A stretch of DNA of 49,435 bases from JAZKFT01 sp963845495 (GTDB lineage Bacteria; Bacteroidota; Bacteroidia; Chitinophagales; Chitinophagaceae): the NCBI GenBank assembly GCA_963845495.1, contig CAWJTH010000070.1:1-49435 (forward strand). Reading direction: 5' to 3'. Position numbers and translations under genes: made by a program. The notes beneath the pieces were generated by a model. The model was not told where the DNA came from. It did not search any database and saw only the letters and a list, made by a program, of their open reading frames with translations. This document shows positions 1 to 7,423 of the stretch, piece by piece (within the stretch, counting starts at the first letter, position 1; each line of letters starts with the position of its first letter).

Positions 1-2096
1 GCAATGGCATCACTTACCGCAAACTAACTGCCTATGAAATTGAAGCGCTGGTGCGTAACCGTAACACCAGCGATGACTGGAATAAATTATTGGTAAGCGA
101 TGCTTTTAATCCTGAATTGGTTAAAAACTGTAAATTTTATGGGCTTGTGCGCATCGGAAAACTAGAAAATTATTTTTTGGAATTTAGCGGATTGCGCACA
201 CCTGTTGGCTTGTACAACAGTACCATTGTAAGTTGCGATTTTGGCGACAATGTAGTGGTAGACAACGTGAATTACATCAGCCATTATATTATTGGTAGCG
301 AAGTTATTCTGGTAAACGTGAACGAAATGATTACTTCGCCGTTTGCCAAATTTGGTAATGGCATTGTAAAAGACGGCGAACCGGAAAGCATAAGAATTTG
401 GTTGGAGTTATGCAATGAAAATGCTGGGCGAAGTATCATTCCTTTCAATGGCATGTTGCCGGGCGACGCTTGGTTATGGAGCAAATACCGGGATGATTTG
501 GTAATGTTGGAAAAATTCAAACAATTCACCGAAAATAAATTCGATAAAAAAAGAGGCTATTATGGCAAAGTGGGCGACCGTACGGTAATAAAAAATTGCA
601 GCATTATAAAAGATACTTGGATTGGCAGCAATGCCTATTTGAAAGGCGCCAACAAAATAAAAAACATCACCATTAATTCTTCGGCAGAAGCCAAAAGCCA
701 AATTGGCGAAGGTTGCGAAATTGTGAACGGTGTAGTGGGTTATGGCTGCCGAATATTTTATGGTGTAAAGGCGGTGCGTTTTATTATGGCCAGCAATTCG
801 CAATTAAAATATGGCGCACGGTTAATCAATTCTTACCTCGGTAACAATGCCACCATTTCTTGTTGCGAAGTATTGAATTCCTTAATTTTTCCTGCCCACG
901 AACAGCACCACAACAATTCATTTTTATGTGCCGCAACGGTAATGGGACAAAGCAATATCGCCGCAGGCGCAACAATCGGTAGCAACCATAACAGCCGCAG
1001 CCCCGACGGTGAAATAGTTGCTGGGCGTGGTTTTTGGCCGGGATTATGTGTTAGCTTAAAACATAATTCAAAATTTGCTTCGTACACTATTTTGGCCAAA
1101 GGCGATTATCCGGTGGAATTAAATATTCCCATTCCTTTTTGTTTGGTAAGCAATGATGTGCCAAGGGATAGATTGTTGGTGATGCCTGGTTACTGGTTTA
1201 TGTACAATATGTACGCATTGGCCCGCAACAGTTGGAAATATATTGACCGTGACCGCCGGCCAGATAAGATACAACACATTGAATATGAATACCTTGCACC
1301 AGATACCATTAACGAAATATTTGATTCGTTGCGTTTAATGCAATTGTTTACCGGCCGTGCTTTTTTGAAAAAAGAAGGCAACACCTATCATACTGATGAT
1401 GAAGCAATTGCAAAAGGAAAAGAATTATTGGATGGTCACAACGCAATAGTAAATAGTTTGGAAATTTTAGCCGATGGATTTGAAAACGACAAACGCAAAG
1501 TGGTGATTTTGAAACCGCTTCAATCATACGAGTTGTTTAAGGAATTGCTTATTTTTCATGGTACCACAGAATTAATGGATTGGATGGAACGCAATAGTTT
1601 GAACAAACTTGAAGAGGTTGCTGCTCATCTGCCGAAGGCGCTAAAAAGACAACCTTGGATAAATGTGGGCGGGCAATTATTGCCCAAAACCTCGCTGGAT
1701 AAATTAATGCAACGCATTCACAATGGAAAGATTGCCAATTGGGAAAACGTGCATGCATTTTACCAAAAAGAAGGTTGGGAATACGCTGAAAACAAGTGCC
1801 AGCAAGCACTTGCTGGCTTACAAGAAATATTGGGTAAAAAGATAAAAGACTTGGATAAAGCTACTTTAACCCAATTATTTAACCAAGCCATTGCCACTAA
1901 AGAATGGATGGCAAAAGGCATTTACGACAGCCGTGCAAAAGATTATGAAAGTGCATTCCGCCAAATGGTGTACGATACCAACGCCGAAATGGACGCCGTG
2001 ATGGGCAAATTTTCTGACAACAGTTTTATAAAACAAGAAACCGCTGCGCTAAAAGTTTTTAAGGCAAAAGTGGAAAGGTTGGTGAAGGAGCTGTAG
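1..2096 (+). CDS. DUF4954 family protein with left-handed beta-helix region, 5'-truncated
   Basis: The reading frame is open from the window's first bases: before the GTG at 51 it continues as NGITYRKLTAYEIEALVRN. A YRKLT-type sequence is how DUF4954 proteins normally begin, so the true start lies at or just before base 1 and the GTG is internal. About 697 residues are visible. The middle part (roughly residues 190-360) is rich in short G/N/I/V turns (for example GSNAYLKGANKI, GATIGSNHNS) typical of left-handed parallel beta-helix (hexapeptide-repeat) sugar acyltransferase-like folds. The last 200 residues look helical. DUF4954 is a Bacteroidota-enriched family without an established reaction; the fold suggests nucleotide-sugar or acyl-transfer chemistry, which is inference. 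It converges with the next gene across a 23-bp stem-loop. Confidence 0.85.
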   Translation, partial: NGITYRKLTAYEIEALVRNRNTSDDWNKLLVSDAFNPELVKNCKFYGLVRIGKLENYFLEFSGLRTPVGLYNSTIVSCDFGDNVVVDNVNYISHYIIGSEVILVNVNEMITSPFAKFGNGIVKDGEPESIRIWLELCNENAGRSIIPFNGMLPGDAWLWSKYRDDLVMLEKFKQFTENKFDKKRGYYGKVGDRTVIKNCSIIKDTWIGSNAYLKGANKIKNITINSSAEAKSQIGEGCEIVNGVVGYGCRIFYGVKAVRFIMASNSQLKYGARLINSYLGNNATISCCEVLNSLIFPAHEQHHNNSFLCAATVMGQSNIAAGATIGSNHNSRSPDGEIVAGRGFWPGLCVSLKHNSKFASYTILAKGDYPVELNIPIPFCLVSNDVPRDRLLVMPGYWFMYNMYALARNSWKYIDRDRRPDKIQHIEYEYLAPDTINEIFDSLRLMQLFTGRAFLKKEGNTYHTDDEAIAKGKELLDGHNAIVNSLEILADGFENDKRKVVILKPLQSYELFKELLIFHGTTELMDWMERNSLNKLEEVAAHLPKALKRQPWINVGGQLLPKTSLDKLMQRIHNGKIANWENVHAFYQKEGWEYAENKCQQALAGLQEILGKKIKDLDKATLTQLFNQAIATKEWMAKGIYDSRAKDYESAFRQMVYDTNAEMDAVMGKFSDNSFIKQETAALKVFKAKVERLVKEL

Positions 2097-2097
2097 A

Positions 2098-2178
2098 AAT
2101 AATCAACACTCAATATTCAACAAAATGACACAGGTTTTCTCTTTGAATATTGAGTGTTGATTATTGAATATTGATTAT
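2098..2178. repeat. Heptad inverted repeat (TCAANNN / TTGANNN)
   Basis: Between two convergent genes. The left arm is made of TCAA-led heptads and the right arm of TTGA-led heptads (ttgaata, ttgagtg, ttgatta, ttgaata, ttgatta). Bases 2098-2120 pair perfectly with 2143-2165 (23 bp, 22-nt loop), beginning two bases after the stop codon of the DUF4954 gene. It could act as a bidirectional terminator, but there is no clear U-run directly after the stem. Confidence 0.85.
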
Positions 2179-2187
2179 TTATTTTCA

Positions 2188-2901
2188 TTAGGACCCCAAC
2201 AGCCTTGCTTTTGCACGTTGGTATTCTTCTTCGGTTAACACACCTTGCTGTTTTAGGGCTATTAATTTTTCTATTTGCGTAGCAATTTGCGACGCACTTA
2301 TTGGCTGTGGATTTGAACCTTGTGTTTCTTCCACTATTTTTTCTGGCTGTTTAGGCATCTGATAATTTTTTTGTAACGACGGTTCTAAAGGCAGCGAATT
2401 GGCTTTTACAGACTGCATTTCCTCAATGATGCTTCTTGTTTGCTGAGACATTTGCACATGTTTATAATTGGCCTGTGCCAATGTAATAGTATCTTTTAAG
2501 TTTTTGGGGCCATCTACGCTTTCATAAACTGTTTCGCCGATGGTTGCGGCCGTTTGTATTTCTACATTTCCGTAACCCAACATCCTTCCCCAAATATCTT
2601 GGTTGTACGATACATTGTTTATTTTATCAAGCGGGCTTTCTTTTGAATTGATATTGAGCACCCCAAATTCATCGATCACCCTAAAATTGGTAACCACCCA
2701 AATGTTGTGTTTCCATTCCAAGTATTTCCAGCCAAAATAAATTGCGGCAACACCAAAAATTATTAATCCCACTTCCCAACTTTTTGAAACAATACCAATT
2801 GTAATAGCTACCAAAATACCCAAAGCCGGCAAAATAAGCGTAACCCAACTGGTGTGGGTTTTTAATAATATTTTTTCTGATGGTTGAAGAGGAGTCCGCA
2901 T
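2188..2901 (-). CDS. PH-domain (bPH_2/DUF304-like) membrane protein with C-terminal SHOCT motif
   Basis: 237 aa. Two hydrophobic helices near residues 18-37 and 44-60 are followed by a bPH_2-like segment containing WVVTNFRVIDEFGVLN and ESPLDKINNVSYNQDIWGRMLGYGNVEI, the characteristic core of bacterial PH domains. A proline/glutamine-rich linker (about 160-200) leads to a C-terminal SHOCT motif, IEKLIALKQQGVLTEEEYQ, a short helical module often found at protein ends. Role unknown; the family is thought to be membrane-associated scaffolding or sensing. The gene is divergent from the small membrane protein at 3070. Family assignment is strong and function is open. Confidence 0.85.
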   Translation of the reverse strand: MRTPLQPSEKILLKTHTSWVTLILPALGILVAITIGIVSKSWEVGLIIFGVAAIYFGWKYLEWKHNIWVVTNFRVIDEFGVLNINSKESPLDKINNVSYNQDIWGRMLGYGNVEIQTAATIGETVYESVDGPKNLKDTITLAQANYKHVQMSQQTRSIIEEMQSVKANSLPLEPSLQKNYQMPKQPEKIVEETQGSNPQPISASQIATQIEKLIALKQQGVLTEEEYQRAKARLLGS

Positions 2902-2966
2902 AATGCAAACTAAATAAATTTAAGAGATTAAATGGGCATTTTTTTAAATGCAATAAATGCGTCAAC

Positions 2967-3018
2967 AATATCATGCCGCTTGCTTTATCAATCAACATAT
3001 TTTAAATGGCATGATATT
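2967..3018. promoter_or_regulatory. 11-bp inverted repeat in a divergent promoter region
   Basis: AATATCATGCC at 2967-2977 is perfectly complementary to GGCATGATATT at 3008-3018, with a 30-nt spacer. It lies between the divergent starts at 2901 and 3070. It could be an operator or RNA hairpin; no protein is implicated. Confidence 0.35.
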
Positions 3019-3069
3019 TTGATAAATCATAAAGTATCCAATTTGTAAGTAACTTAAAAAAATTAAATT

Positions 3070-3258
3070 ATGACTCCGCTTATTTCTGTTTTGTTAACCA
3101 TTATTGTGGTTGGTTTTTTGCTTTGGCTTGTTAATCGGTTTATACCAATGGAAGGAACCATTAAAACCATTTTTAATTTGGTAGTAATTATTTTAGTAGT
3201 GATTTGGCTGTTGCACGTATTTGGCGTTTGGGGAACGGTAACGAACATTAAAGTATAA
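3070..3258 (+). CDS. Thivi_2564-type small membrane protein
   Basis: 62 aa, almost entirely two transmembrane helices (about residues 4-24 and 34-53) separated by a short polar link containing NRFIPMEGTIK. The pattern VNRFIPM...IKTIFNLVVIILVVIWLL is typical of the Thivi_2564 family of tiny inner-membrane proteins, whose function is unknown. ATG start after an A-rich leader (aaaaaattaaatt). It stands alone, followed by a strong terminator at 3307-3352. It is short, but the family pattern makes it a credible gene. Confidence 0.8.
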   Translation: MTPLISVLLTIIVVGFLLWLVNRFIPMEGTIKTIFNLVVIILVVIWLLHVFGVWGTVTNIKV

Positions 3259-3306
3259 CTATTTCATTATTAAACCTTTAAACCTAAATTTCGACATGTA
3301 TTAGTT

Positions 3307-3352
3307 TATAAAAAGATAAAACCGCGAACTTTCGCGGTTTTATCTTTTTATA
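3307..3352. terminator. Bidirectional intrinsic terminator
   Basis: A perfect 21-bp stem (3307-3327 with 3332-3352) closes on a 4-nt loop (actt). The core is ACCGCGA/TCGCGGT, flanked by A-runs on one side and T-runs on the other, so it works for the plus-strand gene ending at 3258 and the minus-strand gene ending at 3356. Confidence 0.92.
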
Positions 3353-3355
3353 ATT

Positions 3356-4111
3356 TTATTCAGTAATCATCCTAATTTCTTGTCCCAAAAATGCACGGAT
3401 AGTATTTTCGGCCATTTGGCACACTTCTTCCGGGTCTTTGTCTTCCGGCTCAATTGGTTCTAAAACTGTCCAACTTAATTTTTCGCCGAAGCTTAACGGA
3501 AAATTTCCTTTCCGCACCAATTTCCAAGAATTTTGAATAGCAACCGGTACCACCAAAGCATTGGGAACGGTTTGCAATAAAGTTGTAATCCCACCAACTT
3601 GAAATGGTTTTAACAATCCATTTTTTGAACGGGTCCCTTCGGGGAACAAAATAGTCGACCAGTTTTTTTCTTTCATACGCCTTCCCAATTTTATTAATTC
3701 TGAAATGGCCTGTTTTCTATTGCTGCGGTCGATATTAGCACCACCGCCAACTTTTAGATTGAAAGAAATGGAAGGGATACCTTTTGTTAATTCGATTTTG
3801 GAAATGAATTTGGCGTGATATTTCCGCAAAAACCAAATCAAAGGTGGAATATCGTACATACTTTGATGGTTGGAAACAAATATGATAGGCCTGCCAACCG
3901 GCAATTGGTGGGTATTATTAAAACGAACGGAAGAACCGATAATTAAATCGCAATAAGTAAGAAAAAAATTTAAAATATCAACCGTTCGTTTATGCGCTTT
4001 ATAGCCAAAAAATTTGTAGGCAATATATTGGATGGGATGAAATATAAGCAGTAGTAATCCGAAAACCAGATAAAAAATAGGAGTAAAAATATATCCCAAC
4101 ACCTTCTTCAT
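3356..4111 (-). CDS. plsC: 1-acyl-sn-glycerol-3-phosphate acyltransferase
   Basis: 251 aa PlsC-family acyltransferase, expected to acylate lysophosphatidate to phosphatidate at the inner membrane. An N-terminal hydrophobic helix (about 7-28) anchors it. The catalytic H(X)4D motif is NHQSMYD with H82 and D87; the substrate-binding block is FPEGTRS at 156-162; a third conserved block, VGGGANIDRSNR, lies at 121-132. Length is normal. On the minus strand a TACCTTTG box (plus 4226-4233) lies upstream of the start and may be its -7 element, but no good -33 TTTG sits at the right distance. It shares the divergent gap with the SET gene. The acyl specificity is not visible. Confidence 0.88.
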   Translation of the reverse strand: MKKVLGYIFTPIFYLVFGLLLLIFHPIQYIAYKFFGYKAHKRTVDILNFFLTYCDLIIGSSVRFNNTHQLPVGRPIIFVSNHQSMYDIPPLIWFLRKYHAKFISKIELTKGIPSISFNLKVGGGANIDRSNRKQAISELIKLGRRMKEKNWSTILFPEGTRSKNGLLKPFQVGGITTLLQTVPNALVVPVAIQNSWKLVRKGNFPLSFGEKLSWTVLEPIEPEDKDPEEVCQMAENTIRAFLGQEIRMITE

Positions 4112-4136
4112 ACTTAGTAATATTTAATCAGCCGTA

Positions 4137-4193
4137 ATTAAAAGTTGACAGTTAGCAGTGAAATACCTTTCCGACTCGCTCTCAACTTTTAAT
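4137..4193. repeat. Heptad inverted repeat (AGTTNNN) in a divergent gap
   Basis: Three heptads, agttgac, agttagc and agtgaaa, occupy 4143-4163. ATTAAAAGTTGA at 4137-4148 is perfectly complementary to 4182-4193. It lies between the divergent starts at 4111 and 4292, so it is not a simple 3'-end terminator. Confidence 0.6.
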
Positions 4194-4291
4194 ACTGAAA
4201 AATGATTTAATTATAAAACGAACTGCAAAGGTAAAAGTGGCATGCCAGTTTCGTTTTAACTTTTTATTTTTTAGTTTTTAATTTCGCCAGC

Positions 4292-4678
4292 ATGTTTTAT
4301 AGTGATGTGGAAATAAAGGAATCGCCGGAGAAAGGTCGAGGTGTTTTTGCTTGTGGTTATTTGCCCAAAGGCGCAACTGTAGAAATATCACCGGTATTAG
4401 TTTTTAGCGCCGAAGAACGGGTGCATCTTGAAAAAACAAATCTGTATAATTATATTTTTGAATGGGGCGAAGATGCTACGCAATGTTGTGTAGGTTTTGG
4501 ATATTTATCTATGTACAATCATGCATCGCCCAGTAATTGTGAGTACGATATGGATTTCGAAGCCCAAATTATGCGCATCCGTACGGTGGCAAAGATTGCG
4601 CCCGGCGAGGAATTGACCATCAATTACGCCGATGATTGGAATGGAACCAAACCTGTTTGGTGGTTTGATGCCAAGTAA
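4292..4678 (+). CDS. SET domain-containing protein (putative protein-lysine methyltransferase)
   Basis: 128 aa, a stand-alone SET domain. Conserved blocks are GRGVFA (15-20), the NH pair with following asparagine in YNHASPSNCEYD (75-86), which forms the S-adenosylmethionine pocket, and GEELTINYADDW (105-116), the closing motif with the catalytic tyrosine Y112. There is no pre- or post-SET zinc cluster. Bacterial stand-alone SET proteins are presumed lysine methyltransferases; the substrate cannot be read. The gene is convergent with the Kir channel, across a CAAG/CTTG heptad element. Confidence 0.85.
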   Translation: MFYSDVEIKESPEKGRGVFACGYLPKGATVEISPVLVFSAEERVHLEKTNLYNYIFEWGEDATQCCVGFGYLSMYNHASPSNCEYDMDFEAQIMRIRTVAKIAPGEELTINYADDWNGTKPVWWFDAK

Positions 4679-4683
4679 AGGGG

Positions 4684-4812
4684 CAAGTTTCAAGACACAA
4701 GGGACAAGGTACAAGAAACAAGGTGCAAGACTGACATGCAAAACGGTGGCAAATAACTTAATGTCGATCTGTTCAATTACTTGTAGCTTGTCGCTTTAAG
4801 CTTGCAGCTTTA
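4684..4812. repeat. Heptad inverted repeat (CAAGNNN / CTTGNNN)
   Basis: Seven uninterrupted heptads run 4684-4732: caagttt, caagaca, caaggga, caaggta, caagaaa, caaggtg, caagact. A complementary set runs 4780-4812: cttgtag, cttgtcg, ctttaag, cttgcag, cttta. The last unit contains the Kir stop codon (4810-4812). Only the tetranucleotide and the period are constant; the three other bases vary, so pairing of the arms is imperfect. Confidence 0.85.
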
Positions 4813-5763
4813 CACCTCCTTATGTACATTTAATTTATGCAATTCTAAAATGGTAGTTTTGCCGTCAACGCTTTCGCGGTACATGGGCACAAATTTTCGG
4901 TTAAATAAAATTTCTTGATAAGTATAAGAAGTACGTTGTTGCACATAATTTGAAAACACATCATCAAAACCGCGTAGGCCCACGTATAATTCTACATCCG
5001 CATTTTTAAAATCGGTTTCATTTAAACCATAAAACGGACTAGCTTCATCAATTGGATGCACCACGTTCCAGCTTAAGGCCATACTTTCAACCTTACTTCT
5101 TTCCAATGCCAATGAAAAATATTTGTATTGAGGTTTATCATTTTCTAAAACCAGCATGCCAACGTTTACTTTAATTTCTACATCAGTAAGTGTGTGCTTG
5201 TCTTTAAAAGCGGCAAAGCGAAAAATTAAACCGGTAATATCTTTATACGGCCCTATCACTGCATGCTCACTGAAAACAAGATAACAACGTGGTTTGGAAA
5301 ACCGGCCATACAATAAACCGGTGGCAATTGCTAACGACAACAAACCTGTCAACGATTCGATACCAGAAATAATACTGGCACCATCGCCCACCGGGCTTAC
5401 ATGCCCATAACCAACCGTGGTATAGGTTTGCATGCTAAAATAAAAGATTTCCCGAAAAATTCCCCAGTTATTGTGCGATCGCAATCCTTCTAATTGAGAC
5501 GACCCAATTAAAAAATAAACGCACGTAAAAGCCAGGTTGATACCAAAATAGAACAAAATAATAATAGCGATAAATTTCCAACGCGGATGATTGAGCATGC
5601 TATTAAAAACGCTAAACCGTTTCCAAAATGACATGCCTTCTTTTACCAAATTATAAGTACCGTCTTTATTAATGAAACGGCCGCCTACGGCGTCATTAAT
5701 GCTGGCAAAACCCGTGTCATTGTTTTGCTTACTAAAATGATTTATTTTTTTGTATATCGACAT
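4810..5763 (-). CDS. Inward-rectifier (Kir-type) potassium channel
   Basis: 317 aa prokaryotic Kir (IRK) channel. Order: cytoplasmic N-terminus with a slide-helix-like segment, TM1 (about 62-86), pore helix with the selectivity filter TTVGYG at 115-120, TM2 (about 132-155), then a roughly 160-residue immunoglobulin-like cytoplasmic domain (LVFSEHAVIGPYKDITGLIFRFA...). Full length for KirBac proteins, which conduct K+ as tetramers gated by the cytoplasmic domain and lipids. The start lies only 24 bp beyond the stop of the hipT-like gene on the same strand with no terminator seen, so the channel may be the fourth cistron of that module. Confidence 0.93.
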   Translation of the reverse strand: MSIYKKINHFSKQNNDTGFASINDAVGGRFINKDGTYNLVKEGMSFWKRFSVFNSMLNHPRWKFIAIIILFYFGINLAFTCVYFLIGSSQLEGLRSHNNWGIFREIFYFSMQTYTTVGYGHVSPVGDGASIISGIESLTGLLSLAIATGLLYGRFSKPRCYLVFSEHAVIGPYKDITGLIFRFAAFKDKHTLTDVEIKVNVGMLVLENDKPQYKYFSLALERSKVESMALSWNVVHPIDEASPFYGLNETDFKNADVELYVGLRGFDDVFSNYVQQRTSYTYQEILFNRKFVPMYRESVDGKTTILELHKLNVHKEV

Positions 5764-5787
5764 AGCTTCAAAATTAACATTCCAAAG

Positions 5788-6768
5788 CTATTTTGTTAAT
5801 CGCTTTATTTTTTCCGACACATTTGATATGTATTTAATTTTTGTTTGCTCTGACAAAAAAGATCGTTCAACAAACTTTTTTAGCAACGGTTCTTTATTAA
5901 GAAATAAATCAATGATTTTTTCACCCCTCTTTTCTATAATACCAAGGCGTTTCGCCAATTCCATAAAGTTTGATCTGCCATAACAACCATAAACCTTATA
6001 AAAATTATTGTCGATGTCACCACTATATAAATCCAATGCAACATCCGATTCTCGTGGCGTATGGATTACTGTACTCATTAAATCATACGCTGGCGACAAC
6101 CTATATTCCCCATAGTCATTCCGTATTAAAGAAAAATTTTTTAAATGCGCATCACCATTTGAAAAAACATAATTAAACACAACCAATTGAAAAAAATTTT
6201 CCAACGTTGGCATGGCGGCAGCTACAAAACGCTTTATTAAGCCGCCAATTTCCTCGTAACTTCCATCGTATTTAAAAATTTCGCCATGCGAATATTTAGT
6301 TCTATTAGATAATTGAGCAAAATCTTCTTGCATAAATTTTGTTCCATCCTGTTTAACATCAAAACGTTTAGTAATATATGCGGGCTGATGATCTTCAAAA
6401 TAGATGAGGGCATTTAAAGCAGTGTCAATGTTAAAAAGTTGAGCAGCAATTTGCATGGTCAAATGTTCATTTTCGGGTGCTTCGTTTGCATTTTGTAACA
6501 ATGTAGATGGCGGTACAGGTTTTAAAATATATTGCCCCTTGCTTTCATTTAAATTAAGCAAACCATCTTCAAGCCGCAAAGAATATTTTAATTGAATGCC
6601 AGATATGGATAATCGTTTACTATATTGTTCAAACATGGTAAAGTTATCTGGCTTCGGTGCATCAAAATCTAATATAGGCCTTACTTTAAGCCCATTAAAA
6701 AGTTTTTTTCGACAAGATAAACAATAGCCATTTTTCACTTCAATATAACATCCCAAACAATTCATCAT
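5788..6768 (-). CDS. hipT: HipT-like serine/threonine kinase toxin (HipA C-terminal domain)
   Basis: 326 aa. It matches the HipA kinase core without the N-terminal subdomain 1. An N-terminal CxxC...CxxC pair (C4, C7, C16, C19) may bind zinc. The regulatory loop reads KRLSISGIQLK with the SIS motif at 54-56, the arrangement described for HipT, where both serines are autophosphorylated. Kinase elements: K83 in YILKP, catalytic D206 and N211 in NGDAHLKNFS, metal-binding D229 in SPAYDLMS. All catalytic residues are present, so it should be active. It overlaps the hipS-like gene by 29 bp, implying translational coupling. A start one codon later (6765) is equally possible. HipT of E. coli O127 phosphorylates tryptophanyl-tRNA synthetase; the target here is unknown. 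Confidence 0.9.
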   Translation of the reverse strand: MMNCLGCYIEVKNGYCLSCRKKLFNGLKVRPILDFDAPKPDNFTMFEQYSKRLSISGIQLKYSLRLEDGLLNLNESKGQYILKPVPPSTLLQNANEAPENEHLTMQIAAQLFNIDTALNALIYFEDHQPAYITKRFDVKQDGTKFMQEDFAQLSNRTKYSHGEIFKYDGSYEEIGGLIKRFVAAAMPTLENFFQLVVFNYVFSNGDAHLKNFSLIRNDYGEYRLSPAYDLMSTVIHTPRESDVALDLYSGDIDNNFYKVYGCYGRSNFMELAKRLGIIEKRGEKIIDLFLNKEPLLKKFVERSFLSEQTKIKYISNVSEKIKRLTK

Positions 6769-7084
6769 CTTCTGGTTTTATAGTGATGGCACCAATCGTG
6801 TCTTCCCTCGAAGTCAATAATAATCTTGTAAAATCATCATTTTCATCAATTCGATATAATTTACATTGTATATCTTTATTAATACCTTCTGATAGAATGC
6901 CATAAAAAAAAGAAAAGATTTTTTCTGAGCGATGCTCCTTTTGTGTTTTAGGCAAGGTTAAACTAATTGGAGGGTTTTGTTTATCCTTAAAATAAGCATC
7001 TTCGTAATTAAAAACAAAGTTTCCTTGTGCATCCTTTTCAAGATACCCAGCGAATTTTAAGTTATTATAAACCAGCCCCCTCAT
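6740..7084 (-). CDS. hipS: HipS-like protein (HipA N-terminal subdomain)
   Basis: 114 aa, corresponding to HipA N-terminal subdomain 1: RGLVYNNLKFAGYLEKDAQGNFVFNYEDAYF followed by PPISLTLP, FFYGILSEG and REDTIGAITI. In one-piece HipA this domain is fused to the kinase; here it is a separate gene. In the HipBST system HipS, not HipB, is the neutralising antitoxin. It overlaps the HTH gene by 20 bp and the kinase gene by 29 bp, so the three form a tight unit. Its antitoxin role is inferred from gene order and size. Confidence 0.85.
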   Translation of the reverse strand: MRGLVYNNLKFAGYLEKDAQGNFVFNYEDAYFKDKQNPPISLTLPKTQKEHRSEKIFSFFYGILSEGINKDIQCKLYRIDENDDFTRLLLTSREDTIGAITIKPEDDELFGMLY

Positions 7085-7286
7085 TAATTGTATTTTTTAT
7101 ACCTATCATTATTTCAAGACCCAAAATATCCAATATTTTTTGTACTGTTTGTAAAGAAGGGTTTCCTTTATTACTTTCAATGTGATAAATAGTTTTGATG
7201 GTAATGCCTGCCATCTCTGCTACGTCTTCTTGAATTAAAAATAAACTTTCTCGTCTTTTTTTTATTTGGTCGCCAATTTTTGACAT
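7065..7286 (-). CDS. hipB: HipB-like HTH (XRE family) regulator
   Basis: 73 aa, a single Cro/C1-type helix-turn-helix: IGDQIKKRRESLFLIQEDVAEMAGITIKTIYHIESNKGNPSLQTVQKILDILGLEI covers the five-helix fold. It is the first gene of the hipB-hipS-hipT unit and presumably represses it. Two direct copies of TATAATnCCGATT upstream (7293-7310 and 7352-7369) are candidate operators. No extra domain is present. Assignment as HipB rests on the HTH fold plus its neighbours. Confidence 0.88.
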   Translation of the reverse strand: MSKIGDQIKKRRESLFLIQEDVAEMAGITIKTIYHIESNKGNPSLQTVQKILDILGLEIMIGIKNTINEGAGL

Positions 7287-7292
7287 AGGAAT

Positions 7293-7369
7293 TATAATAC
7301 CGATTTTGTAAAAATATGGAAAGTTAAATTAAAAATAAAAGAATAAAGAAATATAATTCCGATTGTACA
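7293..7369 (-). promoter_or_regulatory. Candidate HipB operators: two direct repeats
   Basis: TATAATACCGATTTTGTA at 7293-7310 and TATAATTCCGATTGTACA at 7352-7369 share 15 of 18 bases and are 59 bp apart. They lie directly upstream of the hipB-like start (7286), in an AT-rich stretch where the promoter must lie. Binding is inferred from position and repetition. Confidence 0.5.
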
Positions 7370-7374
7370 TAAAA

Positions 7375-7408
7375 AAAGACAGACTTAAGGTTAATTAAGT
7401 CTGTCTTT
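7375..7408. terminator. Intrinsic terminator
   Basis: A 14-bp perfect stem (7375-7388 with 7395-7408, core AGACAGACTTAA) has a 6-nt loop. On the minus strand it is followed by seven T, so it terminates the acidic-protein gene ending at 7424. Confidence 0.88.
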
Positions 7409-7423
7409 CATGATAATTTAATA

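Noticed and set aside
51..2096. GTG at 51 as the start of the first gene
   Set aside because: The frame is open to the window edge and the upstream residues (YRKLTAYEIEAL) belong to the DUF4954 family, so the gene is truncated by the window rather than starting here.
5750..6176. Plus-strand open frames across the hipT-like gene
   Set aside because: They are shadows opposite a well-supported kinase gene and carry no domain pattern.
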